This document shows, in pieces, positions 13,201 to 25,013 of a stretch of 64,000 bases of DNA (the first letter of the stretch is position 1; every line of letters begins with the position of its first letter). The position numbers and the translations under genes are program-made. Under the pieces are notes generated by a model, which was not told the DNA's origin, did no database searches, and saw nothing but the letters and a program-made list of their open reading frames with translations. The DNA comes from Manihot esculenta. Taxonomy: Eukaryota > Streptophyta > Magnoliopsida > Malpighiales > Euphorbiaceae. The DNA lies in assembly GCF_001659605.2 (NCBI RefSeq), contig NC_035172.2:30927342-30991341 (forward strand), given 5' to 3'.

Positions 13201-15504
13201 TTTCTAATAAATTTTACATGAAGTAACATTTTTAGTCTTTGAAAGTAATTATTTCATAAAAAAAATAAAAAAATGTTAAATTTAATGAAAAATAGTGATA
13301 TTTCACATTAAATAATTATATATAAATATAATATTTCTTTATAAACAATAAACCTTATTTTAACTTAGTACTAATAAATTGTGTTATTTTTTATTATTGA
13401 TTGTGAATAATGCTGTTCCTTGTCGATAAAATATTTTGTAAAGCCAGAAATTTTTTTTGTTACTTTGTTTTAAACAAAATAATAAATTCACCTATTTTTA
13501 AGATATAATAAATTCCTTGGTTAAATGATACAAACATGATGTATTAAAAGTTAATGATCTATTGAAACTTATAATTGAACCTTGACTTGGTGAAGAGGCA
13601 ATATTCCTTCCCCCTTAAGAACGAGCTTGCTTTATGATTGAAAGCAAATGCAAGATAAATACATATGTCTGTAAACATCTCAGTCTTATGCTAGAGTATG
13701 AGTTTTTTTTTAATATTTTCTCTCTTTATTTCTTTTTCCTTCTCTCCTGTGGTATTTACCATGGAAAAAGTTTAAATGGTTTGACTCAATAATATACAAG
13801 AAGATTTTGCCAAAAACTGTTAATATTTGTAACATGAGACAGCATATTTGTTTTTTGTTTGAAGTTGGAAGGGGAGTTTATATAGTTGTATTTATAGAGA
13901 ACTCTAATTGAAAACTCTTTACATTGGTAATTACACAGCTAAGAACATACATTAATTTGAATTCATGAAGGCTGGGCTTTTCTATAAAAAGTTATATTCT
14001 TCCTGTAATTTCTTATAATTTTGGAATTAATTACAATTAATAATGATGATGAATCACCAAGTAACCTTTTATTTTTCTGGAGTAGACCAAGAAACCAATT
14101 TTAATCAGCAAGGATATGAGATATTTTTTATTGGATGTGACTTTAGGCTGATGGACGAGAAGTATCTCTGGGACTGATACTTCCATGCCTACTGGGATCA
14201 AGAATGCTGGGAAGCACAGTATTTCCATGGCTTTTCACTGGTCCATCATCACTTAGAACTGAGGATTGCCTAGTGTATGCATTCATTGTTCTAGGGTTCA
14301 CGTTGTCAATTGTGGCTTATGATTATCAGGTAACTCAAGTTTTGCATCTCTGATAAATGTATGTATTCATTTTGGTTCTTGTACTAGATCTTCTGAGGTA
14401 CTTGATGTTTATCTGTGAAATGCAGGAAATTGGAGTGTTAGTATCACTGTTTTGCTTATTCCATGCTGGAGTAGGCCTGATCATACCTTCACTCGCAAGA
14501 CTGAGGACCATGTATGGCGAAATGTGCTATCCGATTTTATTGTATTGTAACTACTGGTGACCATCAAGTGGCTTTTAATTGAGTTTCCACTTCTTTATGC
14601 GTAGGCATGTGCCGAATGAGTTGCGTGGAGGAATGATAAGCCTTTCTCTAGCTCCTGCAAATGCAGCTATTCTGTTTTTGCTGATGCAAGTAAGTTTCTG
14701 TTAACGAGGTTGCCTGAGCACATGGTACTTGAGCATCTCCTCCATACATAGCAATAAACATTGGCCATTCCTTGAATGAATAAATGTTTGCTGTGGATAT
14801 CTTCATTAATAAGATGTTTGATCGTACATATAGCAAACACGTGTTCATAACCCCATGCTTTTCTTCACCATAGAATAGATTACTGGAGGGTGTGAAAACA
14901 GGGCTGCAGTGTGGTTCTATGTGAGCCAGAATTGGCAGCCCAACAATGACTTTCTTAGAAGTTGGGAAAAAAAGAAATAGAAAGAGAATAGACTAATTAT
15001 TGTCAGCTGGTCTACCAGAACTTTAACAGGAGAAGTGTTTTCCCATTACATAGTCATGGTTTTCAAAACAATAACAATGAGGACCTGTTGGAACTACCTC
15101 CAGTTTGGCCCATTTACTTGATGTTTCAGGGTCACACGACTCACACCTGGTTTTTGTTCTCTTGTCACCCTCATCTTTTTTTCGCGTCAATAAATGTTGG
15201 CATACCTGGATGTAGTCCTGTTAGCTCTTAATTATGGCCATTCTTTTACTCTCATTGGGTGCTCTTTTGCACTTAAACCTGTTCTAGCCTTCTCGGCTAA
15301 GTTGCCGTCTTCAATATAAACAAACAGCTGTGTAATACATACTCATTTGCAATCTTTTCCATGTTTCAGAGAGGCTATTATCAGAAACTTGAGAATTCAA
15401 CTGTGATCGCGTTAGCTGCCCTTGGGCTTTTCATAGCAGCTGGTTGCGTGCATTTGTTGAAGCGATGGGGGAAACAGCCGTACCAGAACTGGCACAAGTT
15501 GTAG
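10289..15504 (+). CDS. MFSD5-like molybdate-anion transporter (major facilitator superfamily)
   Basis: Integral membrane transporter of the major facilitator superfamily. The MFSD5/MOT2 family is linked to molybdate uptake in algae; the substrate here is inferred from the family. Nine exons join in frame to 456 residues: 10289-10511, 10605-10749, 10930-11098, 11259-11514, 12518-12606, 14147-14329, 14426-14511, 14605-14689 and 15370-15504. Hydrophobic helices run throughout. The loop after TM2 reads GMISDLIGHKKA, an MFS loop-2/3 signature. Family-typical segments include SFEAWVVVENEK, KRMWLLGFAHACLQFSIAVF, WILWAPTLVADGREV, LGSRMLGSTVFPWL, VPNELRGGMISLSLAPANA and a C-terminal KQPYQNWHKL. Length is close to human MFSD5 (about 450). 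The exon 4 donor was placed at 11514/11515 (strong GTAAGT), giving the conserved Asn-Asp-Lys-Arg junction. Intron 5 (about 1.5 kb) holds a SINE fragment. It converges with the prolyl hydroxylase gene. Confidence 0.95.
12761..12828 (-). repeat. Au-SINE-like 3' end in transporter intron 5
   Basis: On the minus strand this reads like the conserved 3' region of plant Au SINEs: a GTTGACCCCTACTAGTTTGG-type stretch followed by GATTAACCTTAGTTGAGGTT. Its plus-strand mirror is visible as CCTCAACTAAGGTTAATCCC. Only the 3' portion was recognised; the 5' boundary is unclear. Confidence 0.6.
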
Positions 15505-16325
15505 TTCCAACAACTCCATTGTACACCAAATTTTAGAACTTGAGTTGGATTAAATTTGGGCGTCTGTCATCTAACTTAGGTGGTCAAGTGAGGTGAAGGA
15601 TAGATTACGTGATGTCAAGCCCATAGCAAAGTAAGCAAAAAGGTATTCATTTTGTTTTCTGCTTTCTGAAAGCACATAACGAAATCCAGGGCTAAAACTT
15701 ATATAATGCTTCCTTGGCAAAGCCACAGCTTACCAACAATAGCCAGATAATCAACTGATGTGGCCGTTAGGGATCGTAGATCAATTGTTCCACTTTATAT
15801 TTGCAGGTCCAATCTCATATGTATATAACCAGGAAAGAAAAAGGCGCTGCGAGTCCACACATCCGGAGAGAGCTGAGCAACATCCACACATCCGGAGAGA
15901 GCTTAGCAACATGCACGGGAGAATTTTTATTCAATGTTCAATTTTGCACAAAACTTAGGTTACAATTTACGTGACGTTCTTTTTTTTTTTTTTAATTTTT
16001 TTAAAATTTTTTTTGTATTTAAAGTTATATGGTTCTCTTCTTTTCCATTGTGTGATTGATCAAAGATTTCATTAGAATTATTCTTAATACAGCCTTTGTT
16101 TTTATTATTTTTTAAAGTTTGCCTTGTAGCCAAGCTGCTATATTTGGCTAAAAATTGAATCTGATGTCCCTTTTCATCTGATAGACTTGTTATTTTCGAT
16201 TACTATAACAATTATATTCGACAAAAAGGTAAATGAATAGAGGCTCGAAATTTTCTTATTCTTTTTGTCGAAGTCCAAAAGCAACACTTGAACATTACAG
16301 TACCCTGAAGGCATGCAGAACTGTT
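15505..16325. other. Convergent intergenic spacer with 3' UTRs
   Basis: Space between the stops of the transporter (15504) and prolyl hydroxylase (16326) genes, most likely two 3' UTRs. It contains a T-rich tract near 15979-16017 and the 29-bp tandem duplication listed separately. No further gene seen. Confidence 0.6.
15854..15911. repeat. 29-bp tandem duplication in the transporter 3' region
   Basis: Two adjacent copies, 15854-15882 and 15883-15911, of a unit beginning TCCACACATCCGGAGAGAGC. They differ at one position (CTGAGC versus CTTAGC). Confidence 0.9.
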
Positions 16326-19300
16326 CTATTCGTCTAGTTCTTGATCTCTAATCCACTTTGTAGCCACCCATTTCTCCCCTTTGATTACTGGACAGCTCCC
16401 ATGCAATGATGTCTGCCAAAGCATCCAGACACATATATCGATCAAGAGAAACCAACAGGTTCGTTACAATTCTAGACGATAACATATGTCCAAAACAATA
16501 ATCAGCCTTGAATATTAAATTCTGCAGTTGCCCTACAAATAATCTAAGCCCATGAATCTAGCCGATCAAAATACTAAGTTGAACTACAACGGATGAGAAG
16601 TTATTGGTGATCTCCATTTTGGGGAAATTATTCTCTGTGTTTTTGGGAAAATCTTTGATATACACTTATTCTTCAGTTGTTGGCATTCATGCACTCTTAT
16701 GTGGTGTGATGTTCAGGTTAAACTTACAGAGTTCGGAAATACTTACTGGATCGATTGTATTATTTGGGAAAAGTGAATAGAATAGAAGTGCATCCCCTTG
16801 GCGTGGTTTTACTTGCAAACCAATACACTTTTCGAAGTCGTAATTTTCATCGATTTCCATGCCATTCTGTAAAAAAAAGTCTAGTTGAATGTTTAATCTA
16901 TAAAGTAACGTGACCAACAAAAAGAAAGTGGAGAAAGAGTTCTTGATCTTACCTCAAATGGAAACATGGTCTCCCCACCTTCTTCTACATCAGATAAATA
17001 TAACAAGAAAGAAGCAACCTGCATAAAAGTTTATCAAAGAGGTTTAGAATTAAAACTTTGTCTTTGTAATGATCCTAATCAAATTAAGAATTTATTTATG
17101 AAAGTTGGCTCTAATCACAGATATGGCATTTTTCAACTGACAATCGGAGACCATTGAGGCTCTCAAGTCCTATGTCTTACATAATTTATTTATTTTTCCA
17201 AATTTTTTGCTGTATTCAGGAGGCCTATAGTTGACAGTTCTAAAATGAAGCAATTACAAGAAGGTCCAAGTATGGCAGTATTTGCATAATAAATTTAATG
17301 TCATTTCTTTTTTCTCTTTCAAACCAGGCACAAATATTACCACTTTTGTCAGAGATGAATACACGCACTTGGTAATATAAAGAATTTTCATCAGGATATG
17401 TCCAAGGGGACATCAAGTAGTTGGAGACTTGGAATTTCTATTAAAACGTCTCAGGTTCAAACATTGTAAGGTTGAATGGAGGATCAAGTGTTTATGGTAA
17501 GGGGGAGCTCTCCCCATGTATAGCTCACCAGTGAATCATAAAAAGGAACTAACATGAAGAAATTGATATTGACCATTTGGAACAAAATAGAATAACTTTA
17601 TAAGAATAATAGAATGGTGATTTGTCATTGTAGTATAACTTGGAGAACCGATACAGTAGCCGATGGGTTTTCCCATCAGTATGTTAATAAAAATACAAAC
17701 ACAAACACAATTAGCTCACCAGTGAATCACAAATGCCATTGTTTCTGATACATCAATTCAGAAAACCACCTTTTCAACACAGAAGTGGATCTATTTTTCA
17801 TTTTCCTTTCTAAAGGGATTTTACCCTAGTGCTATGTATGCATTATCCAGTCATCATCATGTTGCAAAAATCACAATGTGGGAATCATATAAGCAAATTA
17901 TGAGTTAAAGGACCAACAGGATGGTTAGATATCTACAAGATTGGCATAGGATAGGATACCAGATCAAGAATTTCACAATTCCATGTAAATAAAAAGGTTT
18001 CATGTTTATTATATATGCTTCTCTAGGGTGAAACATTTCAGCAGCTAGTTGGCTTGGTTTGATGACAATTAGATGAAACTGGTTCCAACTGATTTACAGA
18101 CCAGAGATCTATCATCCCTATATAAAAACCATGTTATTGTGAAATAAAGAGAGGTGAAATGACAAGATTGTAAGTGGATGTTCGCATTCATACGCATGTA
18201 TTGCATAAAACTACATGGATTAAAATAAAGTAAAAAAAGAAAAAGATATGTTTTAGAACGAGACTTACCCTTTGGCTCTTTTGTGGCCCATACTCTGCAG
18301 GATTGAATGCATCATAATGAGAATTATACTTTTGCCCAATCTCATAGCGCAAGACATTGAATGCCTGAAACATGGTGCAATCCTCAGACAATTTTAAAAT
18401 TGCCCTGAAATAAAAGGTTCAATAATTCAAAGCAAATTAATTGCAAATAATTAAATAATTGTTTGAGCTCTTGATAATTGTTTTGAAGCTTAATAAGTTG
18501 GATATTTGCATATTATAATTCTTTGACATGAACATAACTATGAAGAGGATTCATTTATTAGAAGGGTTTGAACAATGAATGCCTGGGGAAAGCAACAGCA
18601 GCAGATATTATGAAAAGATTAAAACATAGAATACATATTAAACTGAAGTTGACTGCACCACTCCAATGGTAAACTCCAAATTACAAAAGTTGACGTGGGG
18701 TGATGCATCTCTTCTCACCCTAGCTTTTCCATATCTTGTCTTTTATGCTGACGACCTTCATTTGGTTCAGCCAGGAAAGGAGGAGGAAAAAGGCAAGAGA
18801 CAAAATTGAAGAATGTATTTAATAAGTGAATTGCACAAGGATAACCTTTCTTTTGGACGATATTCTTAGCTACTTAAAAATTGACAATTTCCTTTTTTTT
18901 GGGACCACAACAATAAGCTTCTTTAAGGGTTCTTAGTGAAGAACCTTCCCTGTCATTTCTGGATAGTTATGTTATTCTGTTATCAGAAAATAGGAACAAT
19001 AAGAACGTGCAGGTTTCTCCAATGAAAATGTATGCAAAAAGAGGTATTAACAATACCTCTCCATGGGCCCTGGGAAGCATAGTGGCTCTGGCAATTTTTT
19101 CCTCAATAGCATCCAAAACTCCAGTTTCGTCTTCAGAAGCACTAATAAACATACCAGAGCTGTTTGAAAAAGGAAGAGGTAAGCAGTGAACAAGCAACAT
19201 AAAATCTCCAAAAAAAAAAAAAACAATCTTTTGAGAATTATTTGACATGCAAAGATATCTGCTGGGGCAATAAATTGCACCAATCATTTTCAGGGGCATT

Positions 19301-19986
19301 CAACCTGAACATGGTAAATAGCATTATAACCATATGGCTGGAAATTCGAAGTCTTTAAACGACTCAATCAATCTATTCAACTGTTCCCAATTCAAATGCA
19401 GGAAGGTAATTAAGCATATATAAAATAAAAACCTGGTTCTGATTCCTTGTGTGTTCTCCTCTGTTTCTCCCTTCCGTAAAGCCAAAGTAGAGGGCTTAAG
19501 GCTTGGCTTTGCCATATTAATTATGCTTTGACATTGCTCTCCAGTTGCAAAATTAGGAAAATATAGAGCACGCGGTTTCCAGCTCAAAACCTGCAAAGTA
19601 CCAACGCAAGATTTTCAACGCTGATTTCTGCTAAGATAGTAGTATCATTAAAAAGAAGAAGAAGAAGAACCTGAAAGGGGATCACAGTAATAGAATCATC
19701 TCCAGTCTTTCCAGGAGGCAACAAATCGATAATCTCCTCTTTCAGAGATTGGAGCTGCCTTGCTTTCTGCTTAGCTCCAGAGAAATCCTACAATGGACAA
19801 GAAGATTAATCAGAACAAAAAAATCAAATACAATTTTTTTAAAAAAATAAAATGAAATTAAACCTGAGAAATGAGAGTGGAGGCAAAATGACCAGCGAGG
19901 AAGAAGAAGCAGCAAGAAAGAAAGACATAAGTGAAGCGTAGCTTCGGATTGAAATTCCATTTTTGCTTAGTGGATTTAGGTTTCAT
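16326..19986 (-). CDS. Prolyl 4-hydroxylase, type II membrane protein
   Basis: Fe(II)/2-oxoglutarate-dependent dioxygenase that hydroxylates proline in secretory-pathway proteins such as extensins and arabinogalactan proteins. Eight exons join in frame to 289 residues: 19986-19864, 19787-19671, 19590-19433, 19159-19057, 18364-18269, 17018-16953, 16866-16747 and 16412-16326. An N-terminal membrane anchor (about residues 18-38) follows a basic cytosolic tail. The catalytic domain has the SWKPRALYFPNF start, the HxD iron ligands in YNSHYDAF (His183, Asp185), the SDVEEGGETMFPFE strand, distal His265 in LHGSCPV and 2-oxoglutarate-binding Lys275 in GEKW; the 10-residue His-Lys spacing matches the family. 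I chose the ATG at 19986. The open frame extends upstream to a TTG at 20049, but no upstream in-frame ATG is present. Length is typical of plant P4Hs. Intron 5 holds a SINE-like fragment. Confidence 0.96.
17400..17525 (+). repeat. SINE-like fragment in prolyl hydroxylase intron 5
   Basis: Contains a tRNA-like B-box region (GTCTCAGGTTCAAACATTGT, about 17448-17467) preceded by an A-box-like AAGTAGTTGGAGACTTGG. This is the usual order and spacing of a tRNA-derived plant SINE promoter, in plus orientation and opposite to the host gene. Ends not defined. Confidence 0.5.
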
Positions 19987-21226
19987 AGATGATCGGCGAT
20001 GGTCGGAAGAAGACAGTGGCGGTGGAGATATGAGTGAGAGCGAATCCAATGGAGGAGTCGGGCGGGAATTTAGACGTTGGTGGATTTGGTAATTATTGGT
20101 TCAGGAGACAGGAATATACAGTGAATACAGAGATTTAGCTGCCCACTGAATTTATTTTTTTTCTTTTTCCGCTTTCCTTATGTGATCCTTTCTGGCAGTA
20201 TTGACCACGCTCCGCCTTTATACAACACTAATGACTTCTTTATTTTTATTATTTGTTTTATTCATTTCCTAACGAGTCATCAAGTCAAGAAAAAAAATAA
20301 AAAAAAAAAAACTCAAGAATTGTTTATTTATAGAAAATTTGAAAGTTTTCCGTAAATTTTTTTTAATAAAATTGAAAATCCAAGGTTTTTTTTTTTTATA
20401 AATGCCTGTTTTCTGGAAATTTAGTTTTATTTTTTTTAAATTTAGCTAAAATTTAATATATAGATTTTTTTTCACTGTTGTTCTATAGTAAAACTTCTGC
20501 TTTCAAATTATTTTTCAAATAAACAACAGTGGCTCTTTTGAAAAAAATTTATAATATTTTGTTATTAAAATTACATTGTTATTTAAAGAATATTTATTTG
20601 TATATATAAAATTAGTTAAACTATTTTAAAAGTAAAACAATTAATTTTTTAAAAATTTTTTAATGATTTTTTAGTTATTATTTTTTATTTTAAATTATAA
20701 ACAAAATTTTTATTATTGACAAGTGTAACATGTTTACAATTTTTTTTATTTTTTTATAAAAAATAAAATTATAATTTTTTTAAAAATTATTTTACATAAA
20801 TAACTCTGCCCTTAATTTGTTAGAAAGTTAATGAATATAGCTATCCAAATAAATAAATTTTAGTCCTTCTCAATAACTTCAGTTGTACTGCTCTAACCAA
20901 ATAACATCTAGAATTAAATTTATTTATATCAAATTAAAATTAAAAAATAATTAAACATTAAATTTAAGTTGATTAGTTTAATTCAATTTAATTTTAAATT
21001 AAAGTCAAAATTTTCTATTTAAAACCATTTTGAAATTTTTTAATGTAATAGAATTTATTTAAAAATATAAAATATTTGAATAAAATTAAATAATTGAATC
21101 GAATGTATGAAATTTAGTTGTTTTGATAGGAGGATATTTTTATTTAATTGTTAGTATTTGATGTTTAATTTGATTCATATTAATTTTATTATCGAAACAA
21201 TTGAATTTTAATTATTTAATATATTA
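19987..21226. other. Prolyl hydroxylase promoter side and AT-rich spacer
   Basis: The first 150 bases hold the 5' leader of the minus-strand hydroxylase. From about 20140 to 21226 the sequence is AT-rich with homopolymer runs and no coding sense on either strand. Confidence 0.6.
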
Positions 21227-21231
21227 ATTAT

Positions 21232-21755
21232 TGATGTTGTCGAAAATGAATTGAACATAACCTATCAATCTGCAAAAGGAGAAGGTGAGGTGTTTGGCAC
21301 TTAGAAGCACCTACTCTGATGCTCAAGTTAATAAGTTTTCAAGAAGGATAAGTGTAAATAGAGAGTTTGAGTTCTTAGAAGAGTGAGTTGGAATGCATAC
21401 CTTAAACTCTGTATATATTTTGCTTTTATATTGTAATAAAATAATATTAGTTAATGATTTTCTTAAAAATCTGACTGGTACTGGTTAGTGGATAAAAGAC
21501 CTCGTAATTGTAGATGTAATGGGAATCTATTGTATAACATCCTTTAATGGTAACTAAATGTCACGAGAGGCTCCATTAGACACATGGGGTGAGCCTTCTA
21601 TTATTCCGAGCACCGATTATATGGTTGATCGGGTCTTCTCTCTTTTGGATCAGATTTGAGTGACCGATGGTCACGATTTGTTAAGATTCTACTACATGGT
21701 TCCATCATATGGTGACAACGCATAATACACTTTAAGTGATTATTGTGCTATATCA
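21232..21755 (-). repeat. 3' LTR of the outer element
   Basis: Matches 33130-33634 over its length, for example the GTTTTCAAGAAGG and ACTGGTTAGTGGA-like blocks. On the minus strand it starts TGATATAG (from 21755) and ends ACATCA (21232), keeping TG...CA. A stretch near 21735-21752 has no counterpart in the other LTR. Just outside the 3' LTR start the minus strand reads GTGAGAGGACTTC, a plausible polypurine tract. Confidence 0.8.
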
Positions 21756-21770
21756 GAAGTCCTCTCACAG
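21756..21770 (-). other. Probable polypurine tract of the outer element
   Basis: On the minus strand the purine-rich GTGAGAGGACTTC directly precedes the LTR start TGATAT. This is the position required for plus-strand DNA priming. Not perfectly purine, so tentative. Confidence 0.45.
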
Positions 21771-21932
21771 GTCTTCGATTCTTCATATTCAAAGCTTACA
21801 GCTGTTTTCCACTGTTTGGACACATAGCATGCTCAAAATGGCTTCCATACTCACGTCCCTTCAACTGTTATAGTGATAAATGATGTTGCTTCGCTTGTCG
21901 AGCTGCATTTAAACCAACCTTCATAACAATAG

Positions 21933-21939
21933 TATAAAT
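21933..21939 (+). promoter_or_regulatory. TATA-like box ahead of the antisense ORF
   Basis: TATAAAT in the context AATAGTATAAATTC, about 136 bp upstream of the ATG at 22075. It points along the plus strand, opposite to the host retrotransposon. Confidence 0.4.
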
Positions 21940-22074
21940 TCAACCTTCCTCCAATGCTTACCACTTTTGCTCTCAATTACTTCCTTCTTTTTTGAAAAAT
22001 GCTCAAACACTCGAATCTTTCTTTTGCACTTTCTAAAGATAATTTCTTCTTCTGTCATTTTCTATTCCTTTGAA

Positions 22075-23996
22075 ATGAATTGATCTTCTTTTACTTCCTC
22101 GTCTTCTTCTTATGATGGTAGCTCAACCTCTAGCTCTTCCTCTGACAGCCCATCCATGCCCTGGCTCCCATAGCTCCATTGAAGGCGGTCCATGATAATA
22201 ACACCCTACTGGTAAATGACATCCCACCCGTGCTCACTGAAAGGGACATAGATTGTCTTCATGACCACTATCAAATCTCCTGAGATATCTTTCGAATATA
22301 TGCTCCTCATCTGAATGTTCGCGTTGATGACTAAATCTCTGTTGAAGATACTATCATGGTATATGAGAAGCAGTTGAAAGCGGATTTGTGGTTTCTGATT
22401 GACCCAATTTTATTGAAATTCTCAAATTCTACAAACTGTCAATCACCCAATTGCACCCCAATAACTGGAGAATTTTAGTGGCTTTTCGCTTTATCTACTT
22501 CAATAACAATATTGAGCCGTGCGTGGCCCTATTCTCTCAGTTGTACCTGTTGGATACCCATAAAACAAGGAGTTTTGGTTCTACAGCAGGAGAAAGCGCC
22601 AGACTCTTTTAAATTGGATCCCCTGTTTTCTAAAGCGTTGAAAGAACAAGTTTTTCATCTCTGCCACAGGGTATATGGGGGGTTTTTGCAGCTTCGAACC
22701 GATTGGAATGTGTATGTGGAGCTAAGAAAAGATGGGGTCCAACTGTGGAGGTACAGGGAAGAGGCTCTGAACTTCCTCCAGAAGATGCCATCGACCCACC
22801 GAGTAGATATTAATGTGACCATGAGGAACGCTACCTTGTCCTGGCAAAGCCACTTCTAAGCAGAGCAAGCTCGGTTGCGTCGGTCAACCGGTCATCAAAA
22901 CTCAAGGATGATCTTACCCTCTTCCTCAGAGCAGGGTATTTTAACTTTTAAACACTTTTATTTTTGCACTATTTTACTTACTCACTCTCCATTTTATACA
23001 AATATGGCTAACTAAAGGAAGCACAAGTTTACAAAGGTAGCCCGTGCTGCTCGAAAAGGAAAAGTCATTGCTGGTACCTTGTCCCTTCCTCCTAAACAGG
23101 CACGATGGGCTGAAGAGATCATCGTGCTACCTCCTCCCCTACTCCCTCTGCTACAACGATCGGGCCTTTAAACACCCAACCTGAGTCTTCAGCCAGGAGA
23201 AATCTTCTCCCCTCTCCCAGACATCCCACTCCACAAAACTATGAAGAGGCTGGTACAGGAGCTCTTGGCCTTTAAGCATCTTGCTATGGAACTGACCACT
23301 TCGACTCTCTCCTTGAGGAGCCTAGATTTTCTCTCCTTATTGCCAAAAATTTCATACGTCATGGAGATCACTAGAGGTTGGAGGTTGTTGAAATGGATGG
23401 TCTGTATGACAACGTCATCCACTCGGCCATAGAGTGTGCTCTGCCCGCCAACGGCCAATGAGCACAACAAGGGCCTGAGAAAGGTGTTCGGGTCTCAAGA
23501 GATAGACAAAAACCTCCTTCAAGAGGAATATTTAAGGTTGAAGGCTTGGGTGTTCAAGGTGAAGAACCCCATGAAGGAGACCCTAGAGTGGATAGAAAAG
23601 CTCCAAACGGACCTAGACGAGGCTAATACTGCGAAGGCCACTCTTGAAAATCAGTTTAAGACTGCCGAGGATCAAGTAGCCAATCTTCAATGCCAAGTCC
23701 AAGAACTCCAATCTCAGGCTTAGGAGAGCCGGGCCACCATTAATAGGGTCACTGAGCTGAAAGTTGAATTTCAGGAGACAGTGGCTTGGGGTGGGCAGAT
23801 ATTTGTTAAAGGTCAGAACTCTATGAAGAAGGAGCTCATCAAGCTCTTCCCGATAGAGGACTTCTCTTGGATTGACAACATCTTTCCCAAGGAAGAGGAT
23901 GAGGACCAGGATGTGCATGATAAAAAGAGACCAAATGAAGACAATCCCGCTGACCCAGCTTCTGCTGAAAATGTAATAGATGTAGATGAAATATAA
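22075..23996 (+). pseudogene. Antisense ORF (PF04195-like 'putative gypsy type transposon' protein), degenerate
   Basis: A decayed plus-strand coding region inside a minus-strand retrotransposon. It begins with a Ser-rich N-terminus (about 22075-22160). The region then changes frame, with a LHPNNWRILVAFRFIYFNNN-like block near 22450-22510 and a GGFLQLRTDWNVYVELRKDG block near 22680-22740; both recall the Transposase_28 (PF04195) family. A basic segment KFTKVARAARKGK lies near 23025-23065. A heptad-like coiled coil (ETLEWIEKLQTDLDEANTAK, about 23578-23720) follows. The end is acidic (DFSWIDNIFPKEEDEDQD, stop at 23996). Stops and frameshifts interrupt it. A GTATTTTAAC near 22937 may be the donor of a lost intron. 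Function unknown; it is not a transposase in the enzymatic sense that I can show. Proteins of this kind are encoded by Tat-lineage elements. Confidence 0.7.
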
Positions 23997-24210
23997 TAAA
24001 AGCTCGGGAGGAGGTGACTGAAGATGTCCCTCCTACCATGTAAAAAATTTTCTAATGAAAATAGTTCATTCATCTTCTTATCTTTATTATTGCTAAGTAT
24101 TAGAATTGGTACTCGTCCCAATAAATAATAATTTGAACTTTTGTCTGGTTGTTTTACAGATTATTCGCCAACCTCGTGACTGATAAATGAATACTTTAAT
24201 TTATTTTAAC

Positions 24211-24625
24211 GGAGCTAACAGCCGGATATTTGCCTAGAGATTTTTACTCGCCTCATGGCTTAATAAATTAATTTTAATATTTGAACATTTGCTTGACGGT
24301 CGCCCACTTTATGGCTTAGGCATAAATGCCTTAGAAACTTTTTTATGGGATTAACATCCGGTCATGTGCCTGACGATTATCCACATTGTGGTTTAGGTAT
24401 AAATACCTTAGAAAACTTTTTAACGGGACTAACACTTGGTCATATGCCTAACAATTACCTGGCTTGTGGTTTAGGTATAAATGTATTAGAAGCTTTTTAA
24501 TAGGACTAGCCCCAATCATGTGCCTGACAATTACCCGCATTATGGTTTGGGCATAAATGCCTTGAAAAATTTTGTGGAACTAACACCCAGTCATGTGCCT
24601 AGCAGTTGCCCACCTTGTGGCCTAT
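24211..24625. repeat. Minisatellite, about 73-78-bp units, in the outer element 3' region
   Basis: Units begin with GGACTAACA-like sequence followed by GTCATGTGCCTGACAATTAC and GGTTTAGGCATAAATGCCTT. Starts are near 24211, 24347, 24425, 24502 and 24575, with one further unit between 24211 and 24347 whose start is eroded. Spacing between clear starts is 78, 77 and 73. The last unit is partial. Confidence 0.85.
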
Positions 24626-24729
24626 CCCTGTAAGCACCTTCCTTAATCATCGGTTTATGCTTATTTTCGCAAAACATCATTCCATGTAGTTGTATAAACA
24701 CAACATATAAAAAAAATACCTTGTTAATA

Positions 24730-25013
24730 TTATTGATAAAATTTACACAAATGACACATATTCCAGAAATGGAGAATGACTCGATTGTCTAACTTGGCTA
24801 GTTTATAAGTCTCGAGAGGAATGACTTTTGATACCGTAAATGGTCCTTTCTAGTTTTCGCCCAACTTAGCAGACTCGGCATTACCTCCTGTTACATTAGA
24901 CAGATTAAGAACTAAGTCTCCTAAATTAAAGACTCAGGGTTTAACTCATACATTGAACATCTAAGACATTGTTCCTATAAACAACCATTCTAATTGAGGC
25001 TTATTCTTGTAGA
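24730..25013 (-). pseudogene. Gypsy integrase C-terminal remnant
   Basis: Minus-strand translation gives VKP-stop-VFNLGDLVLNLSN, then AKLGENxKGPFTVSKVIPLE, TYKLAKLDNR and a terminal WNMCHLCKFYQ. This is the usual end of a Ty3/gypsy integrase: GDLVLR, LGPNWEGPY-like, a GTYKL-like SH3 fold, and WNxxxLRxYY. Several in-frame stops. It defines the outer element as minus-strand. Confidence 0.8.

Noticed and set aside
19858..20049. Prolyl hydroxylase start at 20049
   Set aside because: The codon is TTG, not ATG. The first in-frame ATG is at 19986 and gives a normal basic tail plus anchor.
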